From assembly GCA_026122225.1 (NCBI GenBank), contig JANEZZ010002355.1, forward strand, positions 682,001-746,000: a stretch of DNA of 64,000 bases, in the 5' to 3' direction. The translations under genes and the position numbers were made by a program. The notes beneath the pieces were generated by a model. The model ran no database searches. It had not been told where the DNA came from and saw nothing but the letters and a program-made list of their open reading frames with translations. Source of the stretch: Heloderma charlesbogerti (lineage: Eukaryota > Chordata > Lepidosauria > Squamata > Helodermatidae). Below are positions 62,155 to 64,000 of the stretch, piece after piece (the stretch's first letter is position 1; each line of letters opens with the position of its first letter).

Positions 62155-63801
62155 CAGTCAGGGCCAGAAATGTTGGAACAAGGATAACTGTTTTGGCAGT
62201 TGGCCTCTGTACACCACCACACTGAAGTTGAAAGAAAACACACCCAGATGGGAGCGAAGTCAGGACTTTCAGCTGTAATTCAAGGGGTGTGACAAAAGTG
62301 GGGCACTAACCATTCAGGAAGGACAGCCAGTGGCATACCCCCCCCATCATTGGTGGCTCATAAGTAATGGAACAATGGCTGACAAGCAGCTGCATGGCCA
62401 GGTGTGGCCTGTTTCCTGGGTACCCCATGACCAAGCAAGCAGATAAAAGGCCTGGAGGTGGTTCTGAGTCTTACATTTGCATTGGTAGCTGTTCATTGGA
62501 ACTCCCAACATGAGGTCCAAAGAGGTGACCATGTGAGTAAAGGAGGCCATCATTAGGCTGAGGAAACAAAATAAACCCATCAGAGAGATCGCAAAAACAG
62601 TGGGAGTGGCCAATACAACAGTTTGGAACATCCTGAAAAACAAGGAATTAACTGGCAAGCTCAGCAACAGCAAAAGGCCTGGAAGACCACGGAAGCCAAA
62701 TAAAGCGGATGACCACAGAATTCTGCTCATGGTGAAGAAGAAGCCTTTCACAACATCTAGCCAGGTCAAGAACACTCTTGCAGAAGTAGGCATGTCATTG
62801 TCAACATCTACAGTCAAGAGACGGCTTTATGAATGTAAATACAGAGGCTTCACAACAAGGTACAAACCACTGGTAATGCTCAAGAACTGAAAGGCCAGAT
62901 TAGCCTTTGCTAGCAAACACCAAAAAGCCTGCCCAGTTCTGGAATAAGATTCTTTGGACTGAAGAAACCAAGATTTACCTTGTACCAGAATGATGGGAAG
63001 AGTAAAGTATGGAGAAGGAAAGGAACAGCTCATGATCCAAAGCATACCACACCATCTGTCAAACATGGTGGAGGCAGTGTTATGGCATGGGCATGTATGG
63101 CTGCCAATGGAACTGGGCCACTGGTGTTTATTGATGACCTGACTGCTGATAAATGCAGCAGGATGAATTCTGAAGTGTATAAGGTTATATTTTCTGCTCA
63201 GATTCAGCCAAATACTGCTAAACTGATAGGACATCGCTTCATATTGCAGATGGATCATGACCCAAAACATACAGCAAAAGCTACCCAAGAGTTTCTCAAG
63301 GCAAAGAAGTGGGATGTTCTTCAATGGCCAAGTCAGTCACTTGATCTCAACCCAATAGAGCATGCCTTTCACTTACTGAACGCAAGACTGAAGGCAGAAA
63401 GACCCCCAACTAAGCAGCAGCTGAAGGCAGCTGCAGTAAAGGCCTGGCAAAGCATCTCGAGGGAGGAAACTCAGCATTTGGTCATGTTCATGGGTTCCAG
63501 TCTTCAGGCAGTCATTGACTGCAAGGGATTTTCATCTAGGTATTAAAGACGATCCTTAAGTTTGAAATTATGTTGGTTTGTTCCATTACTTATGGACCAC
63601 CAATGATGGGTGTGTGTATATGCCACTGGCTGTACTTCCTGAACGGTTAGTGCCCCACTTTTGTCAAACCCCTTGAATTGCAGCTGAAAGTCCTGACTTG
63701 GCTCCCATCTGGGTGTGTTTCCTTTCAACTTCAATGTGGTGGTGTACAGAGGCCAACTGCCAAAACAGTTATCCTTGTTCCAATATTTCTGGCCCTGACT
63801 G
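62155..63801 (+). mobile_element. Tc1-like DNA transposon, complete ends, inactive
   Basis: Flanked by TA on both sides (62153-62154 and 63802-63803), the Tc1/mariner signature. The terminal inverted repeats are unusually long, about 220 bp (62155 to about 62373, and about 63580 to 63801), starting CAGTCAGGGCCAGAAAT. Between them lies one transposase reading frame. Overall length 1647 bp is normal for Tc1. Long repeats of this kind often carry two transposase-binding sites each (family knowledge, not proven here). Confidence 0.93.
62510..63546 (+). pseudogene. Tc1-like transposase (DDE type), degraded
   Basis: Cut-and-paste transposase, normal length about 345 codons. N-terminal helix-turn-helix region: IIRLRKQNKPIREIAKTVGV and ANTTVWNILKN, followed by the GRPRK AT-hook-like motif. 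C-terminal catalytic region: HGGGSVMAW, MDHDPKHT (second Asp) and LNPIEH (catalytic Glu). At the first catalytic position the sequence reads W-T-E-E-T where the family has W-T-D-E-T, so the Asp is replaced by Glu. Defects: in-frame TGA at 62534-62536, in-frame TGA at 62888-62890, and a frameshift at about 62975-62983. The stop TAA at 63544-63546 is in the expected place. Confidence 0.9.
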
Positions 63802-63803
63802 TA

Positions 63804-64000
63804 CAGAGTATGATCTAGAGAAATTTACCTCTGTTCTACTCCCACTTACATCAGCAGAGAATTCAGGGATTTGCCAAACCCCTTCCCTTTGGGATGAGTC
63901 ATTTATCATCTTTTGAAGACTTAAGGTCCTTGCACTGAAACTTTACCAGGGTATTTGTGCAGGCTGAGATATTCCCACAGGGGAAAAATCAAATCAAGAT
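63804..64000. other. Unassigned non-coding sequence
   Basis: Flank of the Tc1 insertion; nothing recognised. Confidence 0.3.

Overview
The window reads as non-coding, transposon-filled DNA of a squamate reptile (lizard or snake). I base this on two BovB (RTE-type) LINEs, two copies that match my recollection of the Sauria SINE, CR1/L3-type LINE pieces with the vertebrate octamer-like tail, L2-like tails, Tc1 and hAT DNA transposons, and many microsatellites. I found no convincing host exon, rRNA, tRNA, CRISPR array or bacterial-type operon. The long open frames are either transposon proteins (BovB, CR1, Tc1) or chance frames in GC-rich repeats. The species cannot be named from this window.

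Layout. 1-5.6 kb: compound microsatellite, a CR1 fragment split by a hAT element, a tRNA-derived SINE, and a truncated palindromic hAT. 5.6-6.1 kb: a complete solo LTR; its sister lies inverted at 34.2-34.8 kb. 8.6-16.6 kb: a cluster of hAT non-autonomous elements, two of them long and palindromic, and one AT-rich copy split by a later CR1. 16.6-38.9 kb: older material with short palindromic repeats, SINEs and LINE tails. 39.0-41.4 kb: 5'-truncated but nearly open BovB. 42.5-50.5 kb: three more palindromic hATs and a degenerate large-unit tandem block. 51.3-53.7 kb: second BovB, with an internal deletion. 54.6-55.6 kb: the last palindromic hAT. 56-62 kb: short repeats and a Sauria SINE. 62.15-63.80 kb: a complete-ended but dead Tc1 element.

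The most striking content is a family of eight related non-autonomous hAT-like elements (2483-2875, 4754-5047, 10108-11014, 12114-13076, 42516-42945, 47157-48058, 49575-50465, 54600-55553). Six have both ends and 8-bp target duplications, five identical and one 7/8. They end in TAGGGATG/CATCCCTA. The five complete long copies (about 0.9 kb) carry a core that is a palindrome built of smaller palindromes. Each small one centres on TACGTAAA..TTTACGTA and is flanked by GATAGGC/GCCTATC or a variant. Nearly every preserved end also carries an outward-facing AGGTAAGT, which matches the vertebrate 5' splice-site consensus. Several AT-rich elements share only the termini and the 8-bp duplications. This suggests one transposase, not encoded here, moved several unrelated cargo families.

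How the parts work together: BovB is the likely reverse-transcriptase source for the Sauria SINEs (known from the literature). The hAT-like elements and MITEs depend on a transposase elsewhere in the genome. Most coding elements here are disabled by stops, frameshifts or deletions.
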